A stretch of DNA of 64,000 bases from Bradyrhizobium zhanjiangense (GCF_004114935.1 NZ_CP022221.1:4299001-4363000); one strand, 5' to 3'. Shown: positions 1 to 9,135, counted from the first letter of the stretch. Numbers and translations: made by a program. The notes: generated by a model not told the origin, from the letters alone.

Positions 1-2
1 TC

Positions 3-563
3 TCGGGGCAGTTAGGCGGCCGCATCGTACAGCGCGAGCGTCGTCGCGCGGTCTGGCTCGATCACCAGGAGATCCTGCTCGAGGTCGGACGCGAGAGCGA
101 GGCGATCGCGGTGAGCTTCATCGATGCCGAGGGCAAGGCCGGCAATGCGCATCTGTTGCAGTCGCCGTGGAAGCCCGGCGATCCGGTCTGGCAGGGCACC
201 ATCGACGGCCAGTTCATCGCGGTGCAGGCGCGGCCGATTGCCAACGGCATCCGCCTCGCGCATCAGGGCGTCGAGGTGCCGGTCTATGTCTGGACCGAGG
301 CGGAAGCGGCCTCGGCACGCTTGATGCCGGTGACGACGGCCTCCGATACCGGCAAGAAGCTGCTCTGTCCGATGCCGGGCCTCGTGGTCTCGATCGCCGT
401 GAACGAAGGGCAGGAGGTCAAGGCCGGCGAGACGCTCGCGGTGGTCGAAGCCATGAAGATGCAGAACGTGCTGCGCGCCGAGCAGGACGGCACCGTGAAG
501 AAGATCCACGCCAGCGCCGGCGCCACGCTCGCGGTGGACGCGCTGATTTTGGAGTTTGCGTAA
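3..563 (+). CDS. pccA: Propionyl-CoA carboxylase alpha subunit, C-terminal part (5' end outside window)
   Basis: This is the last ~186 residues of a biotin-dependent carboxylase alpha chain; the reading frame is open from the window edge. A BT-like linker domain is followed by a biotinyl carrier domain with the biotin-lysine motif EAMKM (around 440-460) and the ending LEFA. The stretch DTGKKLLCPMPG before the carrier domain is typical of PccA, which carboxylates propionyl-CoA to methylmalonyl-CoA in the cytoplasm together with PccB. The biotin carboxylase domain must lie upstream. A 3-methylcrotonyl-CoA carboxylase alpha chain is the main alternative, but the BT-domain signature favours PccA. 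Confidence 0.8.
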   Translation, partial: SGQLGGRIVQRERRRAVWLDHQEILLEVGRESEAIAVSFIDAEGKAGNAHLLQSPWKPGDPVWQGTIDGQFIAVQARPIANGIRLAHQGVEVPVYVWTEAEAASARLMPVTTASDTGKKLLCPMPGLVVSIAVNEGQEVKAGETLAVVEAMKMQNVLRAEQDGTVKKIHASAGATLAVDALILEFA

Positions 564-601
564 AGAGTGTGAGTCAAGCGGGCGGTCTGCCGCAACCACC
601 G

Positions 602-718
602 TCATTGCGAGGAGCGGGCGACAAAATTGCGAAGCAATTTTGCGCTGAAGCGACGAAGCAATCCAGTTTGTTTCCGCGGATACATTTCTGGATTGCTTCG
701 CTTCGCTCGCAATGACGG
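602..718. repeat. Dispersed palindromic repeat (REP-like)
   Basis: The left end CATTGCGAGGAGCGG and the right end CGCTCGCAATG are imperfect inverted copies. Inside there are further inverted parts (AAAATTGC/GCAATTTT and GAAGCAATCCAG/CTGGATTGCTTC), so the unit can fold into a long hairpin. It lies between pccA and the next gene. Repeats with this ATTGCGAG...GAAGCAATCCAG style are common between genes of Bradyrhizobium and Rhodopseudomonas; that statement is recalled knowledge, not a search. Confidence 0.75.
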
Positions 719-757
719 GGTATGCTGCGGCCTCCGTGATTTAACCGAGACAGCACC

Positions 758-1624
758 ATGGCCTTTCGTTCCCGCCGCGAGAAACTGCGATCGATCCTGT
801 CGGGGGGGACTTGCGTCCGTCCCGGCTCGGTCTACGACGCCATCTCGATCCGCATTGCCGAGGACCTCGGCTTTCCGCTCGGCATGTTTGGCGGTTCGGT
901 GGCCTCGCTCGCCGTGCTCGGCGATCCCGATGTCACGCTGATCACGCTCACCGAGCTTGCCGAGCAGATGCGGCGGATGTCGCGCGCCTCCGCGCTCCCC
1001 GTCCTCGTCGATGCCGATCACGGCTATGGCAATGCTCTGAACGTGCGCCGAACGGTGCAGGAGCTGGAGACAGCGGGGGCTGCCGGGCTCACCATCGAGG
1101 ACACGCTGCTGCCGGCGGCGTTCGGCGAGGCGAAGACGCAGCTGATCCCGCTCGAGGAAGGCGTCGGCAAGATGAAGGCGGCGCTCGACGGCCGCAGCGA
1201 TCCCTCGCTCGTGATCATGGGCCGCACTGGAGCTGCCTCGATCACTTCGATCGAAGATGCGATCCGGCGCGCCGTGGCCTATGAGGCCGCCGGTGTGGAC
1301 GCGCTGTTCTTCACCGGCATCAAGTCGCGGGCGGAGCTTGCGGCCATCGCATCCGCCACGCACCTGCCGCTCGTGCTCGGCGGCGCTCCGGAGGAATTGA
1401 ACGCGACCGACTATCTCGAGAGCCGACGCGTGCGCATCGCCCTCCAGGGGCATGCCCCGATCGCGGCCGCAACGCAGGCCGTGTACGAGGTTCAGAAAGC
1501 GTTGCGTGACGGCACGGCGCCGAAAGCGCTGAAGGGATTGCCCGCAGCGGAACTGACCAGCGGCGTCATGCGCGAGGCCGACGTGAGGGCGCGCAGCGCC
1601 AACTTTCTTGGGCTGAAAAAATGA
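758..1624 (+). CDS. Oxaloacetate decarboxylase-type enzyme (isocitrate lyase/PEP mutase superfamily)
   Basis: The 288-residue protein has the superfamily core: an early [16 protein letters not shown] segment, the metal/substrate segment [15 protein letters not shown] (about residues 87-101) and the acidic IEDT motif (about residues 119-122). The size and motifs fit the PA4872-like oxaloacetate decarboxylases, which turn oxaloacetate into pyruvate and CO2 with a divalent metal. The typical isocitrate lyase KKCGH motif is absent. Its stop overlaps the next start (ATGA), so it is translationally coupled to the acylphosphatase gene. A related lyase with another 2-oxoacid substrate cannot be excluded. 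Confidence 0.8.
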   Translation: MAFRSRREKLRSILSGGTCVRPGSVYDAISIRIAEDLGFPLGMFGGSVASLAVLGDPDVTLITLTELAEQMRRMSRASALPVLVDADHGYGNALNVRRTVQELETAGAAGLTIEDTLLPAAFGEAKTQLIPLEEGVGKMKAALDGRSDPSLVIMGRTGAASITSIEDAIRRAVAYEAAGVDALFFTGIKSRAELAAIASATHLPLVLGGAPEELNATDYLESRRVRIALQGHAPIAAATQAVYEVQKALRDGTAPKALKGLPAAELTSGVMREADVRARSANFLGLKK

Positions 1625-1920
1625 GCAGGGCGATCCTCCAGGTCATGATCCGCGGTCGCGTCCAGGGCGTCGGCTACCGCGCCTGGGTCGAGTACCAGGC
1701 GACCACCAGCGGTCTCGAAGGCTGGGTCCGCAACCGCCGCGACGGCAGCGTCGAGGCGCTGTTCGCGGGCGCGCCCAAGCACGTCGCCGACATGGTGGCA
1801 CTGTGCCGCCACGGCCCGCCGTCCTCACGCGTCGACAGCGTCACCAGCGAGACCGCCGGTGCGGATGAGCTGAACCTGCGCCGGGCAGGGGAGGCGTTTT
1901 CGGTGTTGCCGACGGTGTAG
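1621..1920 (+). CDS. acyP: Acylphosphatase
   Basis: A 99-residue cytoplasmic enzyme that hydrolyses acyl phosphates. The N-terminal signature [12 protein letters not shown] carries the catalytic arginine (GYR), and [20 protein letters not shown] contains the conserved G-W-V-R-N asparagine motif. Length and motif spacing match the family. It overlaps the upstream decarboxylase gene by four bases. The extended C-terminus ([16 protein letters not shown]) is slightly unusual but harmless. Confidence 0.93.
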   Translation: MSRAILQVMIRGRVQGVGYRAWVEYQATTSGLEGWVRNRRDGSVEALFAGAPKHVADMVALCRHGPPSSRVDSVTSETAGADELNLRRAGEAFSVLPTV

Positions 1921-1967
1921 GTGTATCGACTCCCTCGCCCGCGCGCGGAGAGAGGCGAACGACGCCT

Positions 1968-3554
1968 TCACCGTGGCAGCTTGGCAATGGCCTCGCTCAG
2001 CTCGTGGATCTCATAGGGCTTGCGCAGGATCGGGAAATCGCCACGCACGCCTGCGGCGACCTCGCTATAGCCGGTGGCGAGCAGGATCGGCAGGCCGGGG
2101 CGGATCTGGCGCAGATGCTGGGCGAGGCTGAGCCCGTCCATCTTGCCGGGCATGACGATGTCCGAGAAGACGAAGTCGACGCCGTTCGTCTCGATCTCGC
2201 GCAATGCGGCTTCGGCATCAGCGACCCTGCGCACGCTGTAGCCGAGCTGTTCCAGCAGGCCGACGCTGACGGATGCGACCTCGGGATTGTCCTCGACCAG
2301 CAGCACCGTGCCGCTGCCGCGGAACGGTGATGCTCCCGCCGTCTCACGCGATGGCGCGTCGTCTGCGCGCGGCAGGAGGATGGTGAAGGTGGTCCCTTTG
2401 CCGAGCTCGCTTGCGACTTTGACCGTTCCCCCCGCCTGATGAGCAAAGCCGTGCACCTGGGAGAGGCCAAGGCCAGTGCCTTTTCCGATGGGCTTGGTCG
2501 TAAAGAACGGCTCGAAGATCTTGTCGAGGACATCATCGGGAATGCCAAGCCCGGTATCGGTGACGTTGATCGCGACGAACCTGCCGGCGAAGGGGTCCTC
2601 ATGCAGCACGACGTTGTGCGCACCGATCGTCACCGTGCCGCCGTCGGGCAGCGCATCGCGGGCATTGATGACGAGATTGAGCAGCGCGGTCTCGAGTTCG
2701 GAGACGTCGGTCTTGATCGGCCAGAGATCGGGGCTGATGTCGAAGGCGAGGCGCACGGAGCTGCCGACGCCGGCATCGAGCACCTCGCGGATCGCGGCGA
2801 TACGCTCGGCGAAGTCGATCGCCTGCGGATTGACGCTCTGTCGCCGCGCGAAGGTGAGCAGCTGGTTGGTCAGCGCCGCGCCGCGCTTGGCGGCGGTCTC
2901 GATGGCCGAGATCGCGCGCTGCAGCTTGGCCTCGTCCTTGGCCCCTCTCTTCAGCATGTGGAGGCTGCCGCTGATGATCATCAGGAGATTGTTGAAGTCG
3001 TGGGCGACCCCGCCGGTGAGCTGCCCGAGTGCATCGAACTTCTGGGCTTCGGCGAGCTGCTTCTGCATCGTTTCGAGCTTGATCTGCGTATTGCGGCGTT
3101 CGGTGATGTCGCGCGTGATCTTGGCGAAGCCGACCAGCTCGCCGTCCTCGTAGATCGGATCGATCACGACGCTGGCCCAGAAGAACGTGCCGTCCTTACG
3201 GACGCGCCAGCCTTCCTCCTCGTAGCGGCCCCTTTCCCGCGCGATGCCCAGAGCGCGCGCGGGCTTGCCATTGGCGCGGTCGGTCTCGGTGTAGAAACGG
3301 GAAAAATGCTGGCCGAGGATCTCCTCGGGCGCGTAGCCCTTGATGCGCTCGCCGCCGATGTTCCAGCTCGTGATGATCCCGGCGGGATCGAGCATATAGA
3401 GGGCGTAGTCCGCAACGCCTTCGACCAACAGCCGGAAACTGCGTTCGCTCTCGAACAAGTCTCTCTGTTGATTAGACTTTTTTACCATTCCGGACCCCGC
3501 CTCGACGGGGACAAACGCTGGGGGCGGCGGATTGGTTCCCGGGATCTGGGACAT
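1968..3554 (-). CDS. PAS-domain hybrid sensor histidine kinase with C-terminal receiver
   Basis: The domains in order are a PAS/PAC module ([20 protein letters not shown] onward), a HisKA box with [11 protein letters not shown] (phosphorylated His), an HATPase domain with the G boxes DTGLGIPDD and [11 protein letters not shown], and a receiver domain (VLLVEDNPE, phospho-acceptor Asp in [10 protein letters not shown], Lys in LRKPYE). There is no transmembrane segment, so it is a soluble sensor that probably binds a small ligand or redox cue in PAS. No partner regulator is adjacent. The start is uncertain: ATG at 3554 is used, ATG at 3488 (MVKKSN) is a good alternative, and the frame reaches a GTG at 3602. 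Confidence 0.88.
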   Translation of the reverse strand: MSQIPGTNPPPPAFVPVEAGSGMVKKSNQQRDLFESERSFRLLVEGVADYALYMLDPAGIITSWNIGGERIKGYAPEEILGQHFSRFYTETDRANGKPARALGIARERGRYEEEGWRVRKDGTFFWASVVIDPIYEDGELVGFAKITRDITERRNTQIKLETMQKQLAEAQKFDALGQLTGGVAHDFNNLLMIISGSLHMLKRGAKDEAKLQRAISAIETAAKRGAALTNQLLTFARRQSVNPQAIDFAERIAAIREVLDAGVGSSVRLAFDISPDLWPIKTDVSELETALLNLVINARDALPDGGTVTIGAHNVVLHEDPFAGRFVAINVTDTGLGIPDDVLDKIFEPFFTTKPIGKGTGLGLSQVHGFAHQAGGTVKVASELGKGTTFTILLPRADDAPSRETAGASPFRGSGTVLLVEDNPEVASVSVGLLEQLGYSVRRVADAEAALREIETNGVDFVFSDIVMPGKMDGLSLAQHLRQIRPGLPILLATGYSEVAAGVRGDFPILRKPYEIHELSEAIAKLPR

Positions 3555-3650
3555 TTTTAGGCAAACATCAGGCGCCGTATGCAGATCGGCCACCACCCCC
3601 ACGAGACGCCACGCGGCGCGCTCGAAGCGACCTTGTGAGCGTTCGCGGTC

Positions 3651-4502
3651 TCAAGCCGGCATGCTCCGGAAGGTCGCCGCCACCGCGCGCAGCGCCGCCA
3701 GCTTGGCGGGATCGCTGACCTTCGAATGTAGCATCACCTTCGAGCTGCCGAGTTTCGGCAGCTTCTGCGCCGGCCCGATGTCGATCAATCCGGGAGGTGC
3801 GATCCGCCGCGCCAGCGGTGCGATGGCGAGCCCGGCAAGCGCGGCCGCCACCACCGCGGCGACGCCGCCGCCGACAAAGCGTTCGCGCCAGGCGATGCCG
3901 GCTTTGTCGAGCGCGCGCACGGCGATGGCGCGGACGCCGCAGGGCGGGGCGAGCGTTGCGAGCGGCAGCGGCTCGCCCTTCGGCAGCGTGAGGCGGCGTG
4001 CGGCAAACCAGCCAAACTCGTCCTCGGCCAATTTTTCGCCGCCGCGGCGGCTGCCTTCTTGGCGGACGATCACGGCGTCGAGTTCTCCCGCGTCATAAGC
4101 ATCCTGCATTTCGCGCGAGAAGCCGATGGTGACGGCGAGGGTGAGATTCGCAGACATCGCATGCAGTCGTTCGAGCAGCGGCACCAGCTCAGGGCCCGCG
4201 GCGTGGTCGGAGATGCCGAGGGAAAGCGACTGCGCGGTCGCCGCCTCACCCGACAGCGCGCGGTCATGCGCCGCGATCAGCGCGCGGGCGCGATCGAGGA
4301 ACGCGGCGCCGTCGGCGGTGAGCCGGACCGCGCGCGGCGAACGCTCGACGAGACGTTTTCCCAGTAACGCCTCCAGCCGTTGCAGCTTGAGGCTGACCGC
4401 CGCCTGCGTCGTGCCGAGCGCTTCGGCGGCGCGCGTAAAGCTCTGGAGGTCGGCAACCAGCAGAAAAGCCTGAACGGTGGCGATGTCGAGCGTAGCTGTC
4501 AT
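3651..4502 (-). CDS. LysR-family transcriptional regulator
   Basis: 283 residues with an N-terminal winged helix-turn-helix (LDIATVQAFLLVADLQSFTRAAEALGTTQ style, in the first 60 residues) and a C-terminal periplasmic-binding-like effector domain. It is divergent from the tautomerase gene at 4614, and the shared 111-bp intergenic region carries a clear dyad (4519-4543). By the usual LysR logic it probably regulates itself and that neighbour. The effector cannot be read from the sequence. Confidence 0.9.
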   Translation of the reverse strand: MTATLDIATVQAFLLVADLQSFTRAAEALGTTQAAVSLKLQRLEALLGKRLVERSPRAVRLTADGAAFLDRARALIAAHDRALSGEAATAQSLSLGISDHAAGPELVPLLERLHAMSANLTLAVTIGFSREMQDAYDAGELDAVIVRQEGSRRGGEKLAEDEFGWFAARRLTLPKGEPLPLATLAPPCGVRAIAVRALDKAGIAWRERFVGGGVAAVVAAALAGLAIAPLARRIAPPGLIDIGPAQKLPKLGSSKVMLHSKVSDPAKLAALRAVAATFRSMPA

Positions 4503-4503
4503 T

Positions 4504-4543
4504 ATAAAGCTTTATCACTGGTATCAACAGGGATAAGATACCA
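4504..4543. promoter_or_regulatory. Probable LysR operator between divergent genes
   Basis: Two symmetric elements lie between the LysR gene and the tautomerase gene. A perfect dyad TGGTATC-N11-GATACCA spans 4519-4543, with the spacing of a classical LysR box. A perfect palindrome ATAAAGCTTTAT lies at 4504-4515, directly upstream of the LysR start. The first is the likely recognition site and the second a possible activation or autoregulation site. Confidence 0.65.
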
Positions 4544-4613
4544 AAATGATGAGGGGAGGTCTAGCTTCTCACCGACGCCGCGCAAATCGCGCGACATTCT
4601 TGGGAGAACCAGC

Positions 4614-5036
4614 ATGCCCCTGATCACCGTATCCTACACCACGTCCCGCCAGTCGCCGTCGCTGAAGGCCGACATCGCGAACGCCGTGTCCGAGCTCACC
4701 GCAAAGATCCTGCACAAGGATCCCGAGGTGACCGCCATCATCGTGAAATCGGTCGATGCGGGCGACTGGTTCGCCGGCGGCAAGTCGCTCGCCGAGCAAA
4801 AGCTTGCGAGCTACTGGATCGACATCCACGTCAGCGAAGGCACCAACACCAAGGACGAGAAAGCTGCCTATCTCGCTGCCATGTTCAAGCGCATGGCCGA
4901 GATTTTGGGCCCGCTGCATCCCGAGACCTATCTGCACGTCGACGAGGTCAAGGGCGATGCCTATGGCTTTGGCGGCCTGACCCAGGAGCGGCGCTACATC
5001 GCCGGCAAGCTCGAGGTTTCGCTTAAGGCGGCGTGA
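4614..5036 (+). CDS. Tautomerase family protein (4-oxalocrotonate tautomerase/MIF-like fold)
   Basis: 140 residues starting MPLITVSYTT; removal of Met exposes Pro-1, the catalytic base of this superfamily. The ATG at 4614 is preceded by GGGAGAACC, so the longer in-frame extension from 4380 is rejected. A length near 140 fits the longer, fused-type tautomerases. It is divergent from the LysR gene and probably controlled by it. The substrate is unknown. Confidence 0.8.
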   Translation: MPLITVSYTTSRQSPSLKADIANAVSELTAKILHKDPEVTAIIVKSVDAGDWFAGGKSLAEQKLASYWIDIHVSEGTNTKDEKAAYLAAMFKRMAEILGPLHPETYLHVDEVKGDAYGFGGLTQERRYIAGKLEVSLKAA

Positions 5037-5044
5037 GACAGGAA

Positions 5045-5071
5045 GCCGCGGGTGATGATCTCACCCGCGGC
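5045..5071. terminator. Bidirectional terminator-like hairpin
   Basis: An 11-bp perfect stem (GCCGCGGGTGA with TCACCCGCGGC) closes a five-base TGATC loop between the convergent tautomerase and DnaB-like genes. The flanks have no long T run, so it is a structure call rather than a proven terminator. Confidence 0.65.
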
Positions 5072-5078
5072 CCGAATT

Positions 5079-5792
5079 TCAGCTCGCCGCCCGGAACTGA
5101 ACCTCGGAATTGTTCAGGAAGCACGTCTTGTCGAACAGCTTCAGGTCCAGCGGATTCGGCAGCCTGACATCGCTGAGATCGGGGCAGGGCTTGACTGAGG
5201 GATCATAGGATCGATCGATCTGTGCGATAAAGACGACGATCAATCCCCCGTCGCGTGCGAACGATTTCAGCGCGCGCACCTGAACGGAGAGGTCGGGGTT
5301 GTCCCGCCTCTGGTCGAGCAGTTGCAGATAGTCGATCACCACGACTGTGCCGCGGGGAGCTGCGGCCATTTGCTTCACGACGTAGTCGGCGCTGATGGCG
5401 TCTGAGCAATCGATCTCGAACAGTTTGTCGAACTGCACGGGGTCTACGCCGATCGCGCTGAGGCGGTCCAGAACGTCTTTCTCGGTATACTCGAGCGAGA
5501 AGAACGCAGCGCGATGGCCCGACCGCATGGCTTCGACGGCAAGCTCGAGGCTCATCAGTGTCTTACCTTGCCCGGGGCGCGCGCCGACCAGCACGAGGTC
5601 GCCCGGCCGGAATTGCGGAAACAGCCTGTTGGCCGGCGTCACCGCGGCAGCTTTCGCCGCCAGCATGCTCCAGGCGGAAAAGCCTTCCGCCGTGGCGATG
5701 CGGTCAAGCGCGGCGTGGAGCGGAATGCCTTGCTCGTGCGACAGGCGCTTTGCGTTTCGCTTCAGACGATAAATGGGTGCAGACAACTTCAT
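5079..5792 (-). CDS. DnaB-like RecA-fold ATPase/helicase
   Basis: 237 residues with Walker A GARPGQGKT and Walker B VVVIDYLQLLD, the latter very like replicative helicase DnaB C-terminal domains. An N-terminal ~50-residue region (RLKRNAKRLSHEQGIPLHAALDRIA) looks like a small helical DNA-binding or scaffold part. The protein is much shorter than DnaB and lacks its N-terminal domain, so it is an accessory ATPase rather than the replicative helicase. Start chosen at ATG 5792 because GGGAGG lies eight bases upstream; the frame extends to 5933. Confidence 0.75.
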   Translation of the reverse strand: MKLSAPIYRLKRNAKRLSHEQGIPLHAALDRIATAEGFSAWSMLAAKAAAVTPANRLFPQFRPGDLVLVGARPGQGKTLMSLELAVEAMRSGHRAAFFSLEYTEKDVLDRLSAIGVDPVQFDKLFEIDCSDAISADYVVKQMAAAPRGTVVVIDYLQLLDQRRDNPDLSVQVRALKSFARDGGLIVVFIAQIDRSYDPSVKPCPDLSDVRLPNPLDLKLFDKTCFLNNSEVQFRAAS

Positions 5793-5992
5793 CGAGAGAA
5801 CCTCCCATTGCGAGCAGAAAGCGCAATCCCTCCTTATGCCTGGCGCTCGAACAGTCGGTCCGATGATCGAATCGCCCGGCATGACGTCTGCTTTCCCGGC
5901 GGAGGGGGGAGGCGTGGGCGGCACCAGAATCAAACATAGCCGATTCCGCGGCGAGCGGAGAACACGCGCGATCGGCCTCGAACAAATAAATG

Positions 5993-6742
5993 TTAGACTG
6001 CCGCTTCCGGCAGCAGCGCGCGGGTCGGGCCGAACAGCTCCTCGAACGCCTGCCGGAGCGCGATGTCGACATCGGCCATGGTTACGAGCTGGCCGAGATC
6101 GACCAGCGAGGTGACGCCGTAGCGGGGATCGGCGACGCCGCAGGGCACGATGCCGTCGAAGTGCGACAGCTCCGGCTCGACGTTGATGGCAATGCCATGG
6201 AATGACACCCAGCGCTTCAGTCGGACGCCGATCGCCGCGATCTTGTCCTCGTGCTCAGGCCCCTTGTCGGGCCGCTTCACCCAGACGCCGACCCGGTCCT
6301 CGCGCCGCTCGCCGCGGACGTTGAAGGCGGCCAGCGTGCGCAGAATCAGCTCCTCCAGGCTCGCGACATAGGCCCGGACGTCCGGCCGGCGGCGCTTGAG
6401 GTCGAGCATGACATAGGCCACCCGCTGGCCGGGGCCGTGGTAGGTGAGCTGGCCGCCCCGTCCAGTCGCAAAGGTCGGGAATCTGGGATCGAGCAGGTCG
6501 GATTCCTTGCCCGAGGTGCCGGAGGTGTAGAGCGGGGGATGTTCGAGCAGCCAGACCAACTCGGGAGCCTCGCCCGCGGCGATCGCCGCGACGCGGGCCT
6601 CCATGGCGGCCACCGCGTCCGGATAGGGCACCGGAGCGTCCGAGATAAGCCACGCGACGGGCTCGCCGCCGGCGGCGGAAAACGACGTCAAATCCAGCCC
6701 TTGACGCTGGTTTTGGCGGGGGCTTTTAGGCGAATTAACCAT
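5993..6742 (-). CDS. lipB: Lipoyl(octanoyl) transferase LipB
   Basis: 249 residues. LipB moves octanoate from acyl carrier protein to lipoyl domains of 2-oxoacid dehydrogenases and GcvH. Signature [13 protein letters not shown] follows [13 protein letters not shown]; the catalytic Lys is in [12 protein letters not shown] and the catalytic Cys in IVPCGVADP. Length is normal. The start is 14 bp from the divergent GTG start of fliN. Confidence 0.95.
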   Translation of the reverse strand: MVNSPKSPRQNQRQGLDLTSFSAAGGEPVAWLISDAPVPYPDAVAAMEARVAAIAAGEAPELVWLLEHPPLYTSGTSGKESDLLDPRFPTFATGRGGQLTYHGPGQRVAYVMLDLKRRRPDVRAYVASLEELILRTLAAFNVRGERREDRVGVWVKRPDKGPEHEDKIAAIGVRLKRWVSFHGIAINVEPELSHFDGIVPCGVADPRYGVTSLVDLGQLVTMADVDIALRQAFEELFGPTRALLPEAAV

Positions 6743-6756
6743 TAGCTAACCATAAC

Positions 6757-7068
6757 GTGGTGATCATCACGGGAGCAAATACCAAGTCCTTTGGTTCAAA
6801 GTCCCAAGTTGCGGCGGTCCTGACAGTGCCCACTCTCGATAAAGTCACCGTGGATCTCATGGTCGTCCTCGGCACGACCACCATGCCGATCCATCAGGTA
6901 TTACGTCTTTCCCGCGGCGCCATCATCGAGCTGGACGCAACCGAGGCCGACGAGGTCAAGGTCTTGGCCAACAATTTGCCGGTCGCCTCCGGCGTCGTGC
7001 TGGTCGATCGCAACCGGATCGCGGTCGAGGTCAAGCAGATGCTGCCGCGCACGCCGGGGACGCGGTAG
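6757..7068 (+). CDS. fliN: FliN-type flagellar motor switch protein
   Basis: 103 residues with a single SpoA/FliN domain: LDKVTVDLMVVLGTTTMPIHQVLRLSRGAIIELD followed by VLANNLPVASGVVLVDRNRIAVEV. FliN forms the lower ring of the flagellar C-ring and contacts FliM and the export apparatus. It starts with GTG at 6757. No other flagellar gene is near, so it stands alone here. Confidence 0.85.
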   Translation: MVIITGANTKSFGSKSQVAAVLTVPTLDKVTVDLMVVLGTTTMPIHQVLRLSRGAIIELDATEADEVKVLANNLPVASGVVLVDRNRIAVEVKQMLPRTPGTR

Positions 7069-7271
7069 CGCCCCGGGGACGCGGTCGCGGGCCGGGCACG
7101 CGGGAGCGTCCTGGGCGCCCGATAGGGCCGATCCCTGGGGAAGGGGCCGGAAACTTTCCTGCCAAGCTTGTGGAATTCGGGGCCCTTGCAGGCTTGTATC
7201 CCCCTGATGGATTTGTTAGATCGGCGGCCGCTGATCCGGCCAGCCTAACGACCTCAGGCCGGCATCTCCTA

Positions 7272-7356
7272 GCGCTCGTGGCGGAACTGGTAGACGCGCT
7301 GCCTTGAGGTGGCAGTGGGTAACACCGTGGGGGTTCGAGTCCCTCCGAGCGCACCA
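7272..7356 (+). tRNA. tRNA-Leu (anticodon GAG)
   Basis: An 85-nt class II tRNA with encoded CCA. The acceptor stem is GCGCTCG/CGAGCGC with discriminator A and CCA at 7354-7356. The D-arm segment is TGGCGGAACTGGTAGACGC, the anticodon loop TTGAGGT (GAG), a variable arm follows and the T-arm is GGTTCGAGTCC. It marks the left edge of the accessory region and is a plausible integration site. Confidence 0.95.
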
Positions 7357-7382
7357 AGCGCGTAAGTCATTGAAATATATGA

Positions 7383-7401
7383 TAGTTTCTTTTTGAAACT
7401 A
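7383..7401. other. Perfect short hairpin downstream of tRNA-Leu
   Basis: TAGTTTC-TTTTT-GAAACTA is a 7-bp perfect stem 26 bases after the tRNA. It may help terminate tRNA transcription or be a leftover of an integration site. The stretch from here to 7598 shows no gene. Confidence 0.45.
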
Positions 7402-7598
7402 CTCGAAGAGCACTTATTCGCCGTCGTAACCCACTGGAAAGTGGTGCGCCGCCCTAAAGAGATAACCGCACGCAGCCTGAAGGCCGCATCGCGCTAAGGT
7501 ATCCAGCCCTCTAGTTGCGGTCAGCCAGCTAAATCCTTCACAATTGTCTGGCCCATTTCATCACTGTTCTGACGAGCACTGGGATTCTAGTGCGCTCC

Positions 7599-7889
7599 AT
7601 GCCGCGTCGTCCTGCCAAGATCACTCAAGGTGAAATTGCTCGCGTGATCCGCGCCGCCAAGGAAGCTGGCGCAGCGGAGGTGGTGATCGACGGTGAGGGG
7701 CAAATCCGTATTCCGCTATCATTGAACGGAGTGGCTTCGCCTCCATCACAGGAGTGCGACGACGGTCAAGCCTGGACGCCGTCCGTGCTCGCAAGAAAGA
7801 AACGGTGGTCATCTCGAGATGCCACGTCCTGGCCGGATATTCCAAAACAGCTACTCAGACTCGTCGGTCGAGCAGTTGGTAGAGGATGA
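7599..7889 (+). CDS. Small hypothetical protein, integrase-companion-like
   Basis: 96 residues beginning MPRRPAKITQGEIARVIRAAKEAGAAEVVIDGEG. The N-terminal half resembles small proteins that, in Bradyrhizobium islands, sit next to a tRNA and directly upstream of a phage-type integrase (recalled pattern). The second half (after about residue 47) does not look like that family and may be out of frame. No integrase ORF follows. It could therefore be the residue of a lost integration module. ATG at 7599 is preferred over GTG at 7590. Confidence 0.5.
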   Translation: MPRRPAKITQGEIARVIRAAKEAGAAEVVIDGEGQIRIPLSLNGVASPPSQECDDGQAWTPSVLARKKRWSSRDATSWPDIPKQLLRLVGRAVGRG

Positions 7890-8082
7890 GAAGGCAGAAT
7901 GCCTGTGGGCGGAAAGACATCCCAGCCGATCGGCGCAGCAAGCTTGCGCTCTGGATTGTCCTTGTTCATTGCCTTCTGATGAAATCGGTTTTGGTGCGAC
8001 ACCCTTGCTGTAGACGCGAACGTCTGATCGACCATCCAACACCGCTTTGGATTTCCTTGGGCAAAACCTATATTATCGCCTT

Positions 8083-9114
8083 ATGAGAACGGCCGCTAAG
8101 CTCGAACTCGATGCCGGCACCAAGACATTTGCCTCGGGCCTCCTGGCTGATTTGATAGACGCGCTGCGCCGCAGCCGTAAGGGCGACTTGGTGGCCTTGA
8201 TCAGCGGCGATCCAAGCATCGGCCCCGACCTTGAGGCATGGTGTCGCTTCACCCGTAACAGTTTGGTTGACGTGGCGGTCGAACAAGGTCGCACCCGCTG
8301 GGTAGTTCGGTACGGAGAGGCTCCTGAAAGCGTCGAAGATCGGCCAGTCGGCTCTCGTCTATGGCTTTATACGAACTTCGACTGCAACCTAAGCTGCGAT
8401 TACTGCTGCGTGCGCTCCTCACCCAAAGCTCCGCGGCGGGCTCTTGGTATCGAGCGCGTGCGCCGTATCGCTGTCGAGGCGGCCGAGCTCAGTGTGGGGG
8501 AAATCTTTGTGACCGGCGGCGAGCCATTCATGTTGCCAGATATCGGCGAGATCCTTGCCGCATGCGCGGCGGCGGCGCCGACCACGGTCCTCACCAACGG
8601 CATGCTGTTTGCCGGACGTCGGCTCGCAACGCTGCGCTCATTGCCGCGCGAGCGCGTAACATTTCAGATCAGCCTGGATAGTCCGACGCCGGAGCGCCAC
8701 GACGGCCACCGTGGAAAGGGAACCTGGGCACGCGCCTTGAGAGGAGTTGAGCTGGCGTGCGCCGAAGGATTCCGGGTGCGATTGGCGGCGACGGTGTCAA
8801 GTGACGCGGAAGCCGAGGAATTCCGCAGCTTCCTGGATGCCCATCACGTCAGCGAGGAGAATCGCGTCATCCGGCGGATTGTCCTGCGAGGCTCCGCCAC
8901 ACAGGGCATTGCGTTGGCTAGGGCGGATCTGGTTCCTGAAGTAACGATTACTGCCGAAGGCGTGTTTTGGCATCCGGTCGGCGCAGAGGATAATGACCTG
9001 CTGGTCAGCCACGATATCTTTCCGCTCGCCGAATCCTTTGCAGCCGTGCGCCGTGCCTTTGATCGCGAAAATGAGCATCAGCGCCGGTTGGCAATGATCT
9101 TCAATTGCGCCTGA
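8083..9114 (+). CDS. Radical SAM protein with N-terminal TusA-like domain
   Basis: 343 residues. Residues ~1-80 (LELDAGTKTFASGLLADLIDALRR... GDPSIGPDLEAWCRFTRNSLVDV) have the shape of a TusA/SirA sulfur-carrier fold, but the usual CP catalytic cysteine position is replaced (TFASGLL). The radical SAM domain follows, with the [4Fe-4S] motif CNLSCDYCC (CxxxCxxC), GGEPF for SAM and the strand FQISLDS. No clear SPASM cluster is seen; the last residues end FNCA. ATG 8083 is used; a TTG at 8047 is in frame. It is convergent with the PhnD-like gene, so transcription is separate. The substrate is unknown. Confidence 0.8.
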   Translation: MRTAAKLELDAGTKTFASGLLADLIDALRRSRKGDLVALISGDPSIGPDLEAWCRFTRNSLVDVAVEQGRTRWVVRYGEAPESVEDRPVGSRLWLYTNFDCNLSCDYCCVRSSPKAPRRALGIERVRRIAVEAAELSVGEIFVTGGEPFMLPDIGEILAACAAAAPTTVLTNGMLFAGRRLATLRSLPRERVTFQISLDSPTPERHDGHRGKGTWARALRGVELACAEGFRVRLAATVSSDAEAEEFRSFLDAHHVSEENRVIRRIVLRGSATQGIALARADLVPEVTITAEGVFWHPVGAEDNDLLVSHDIFPLAESFAAVRRAFDRENEHQRRLAMIFNCA

Positions 9115-9135
9115 TAGGGACGGAGCTCTCTATCG

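Noticed and set aside
12..605. Minus-strand open frame over the PccA end and several similar GC-rich shadow frames (for example 602-1453 and 2439-3560)
   Set aside because: Each lies opposite a gene with clear family motifs, and their translations are Arg/Ala/His-rich without domains.
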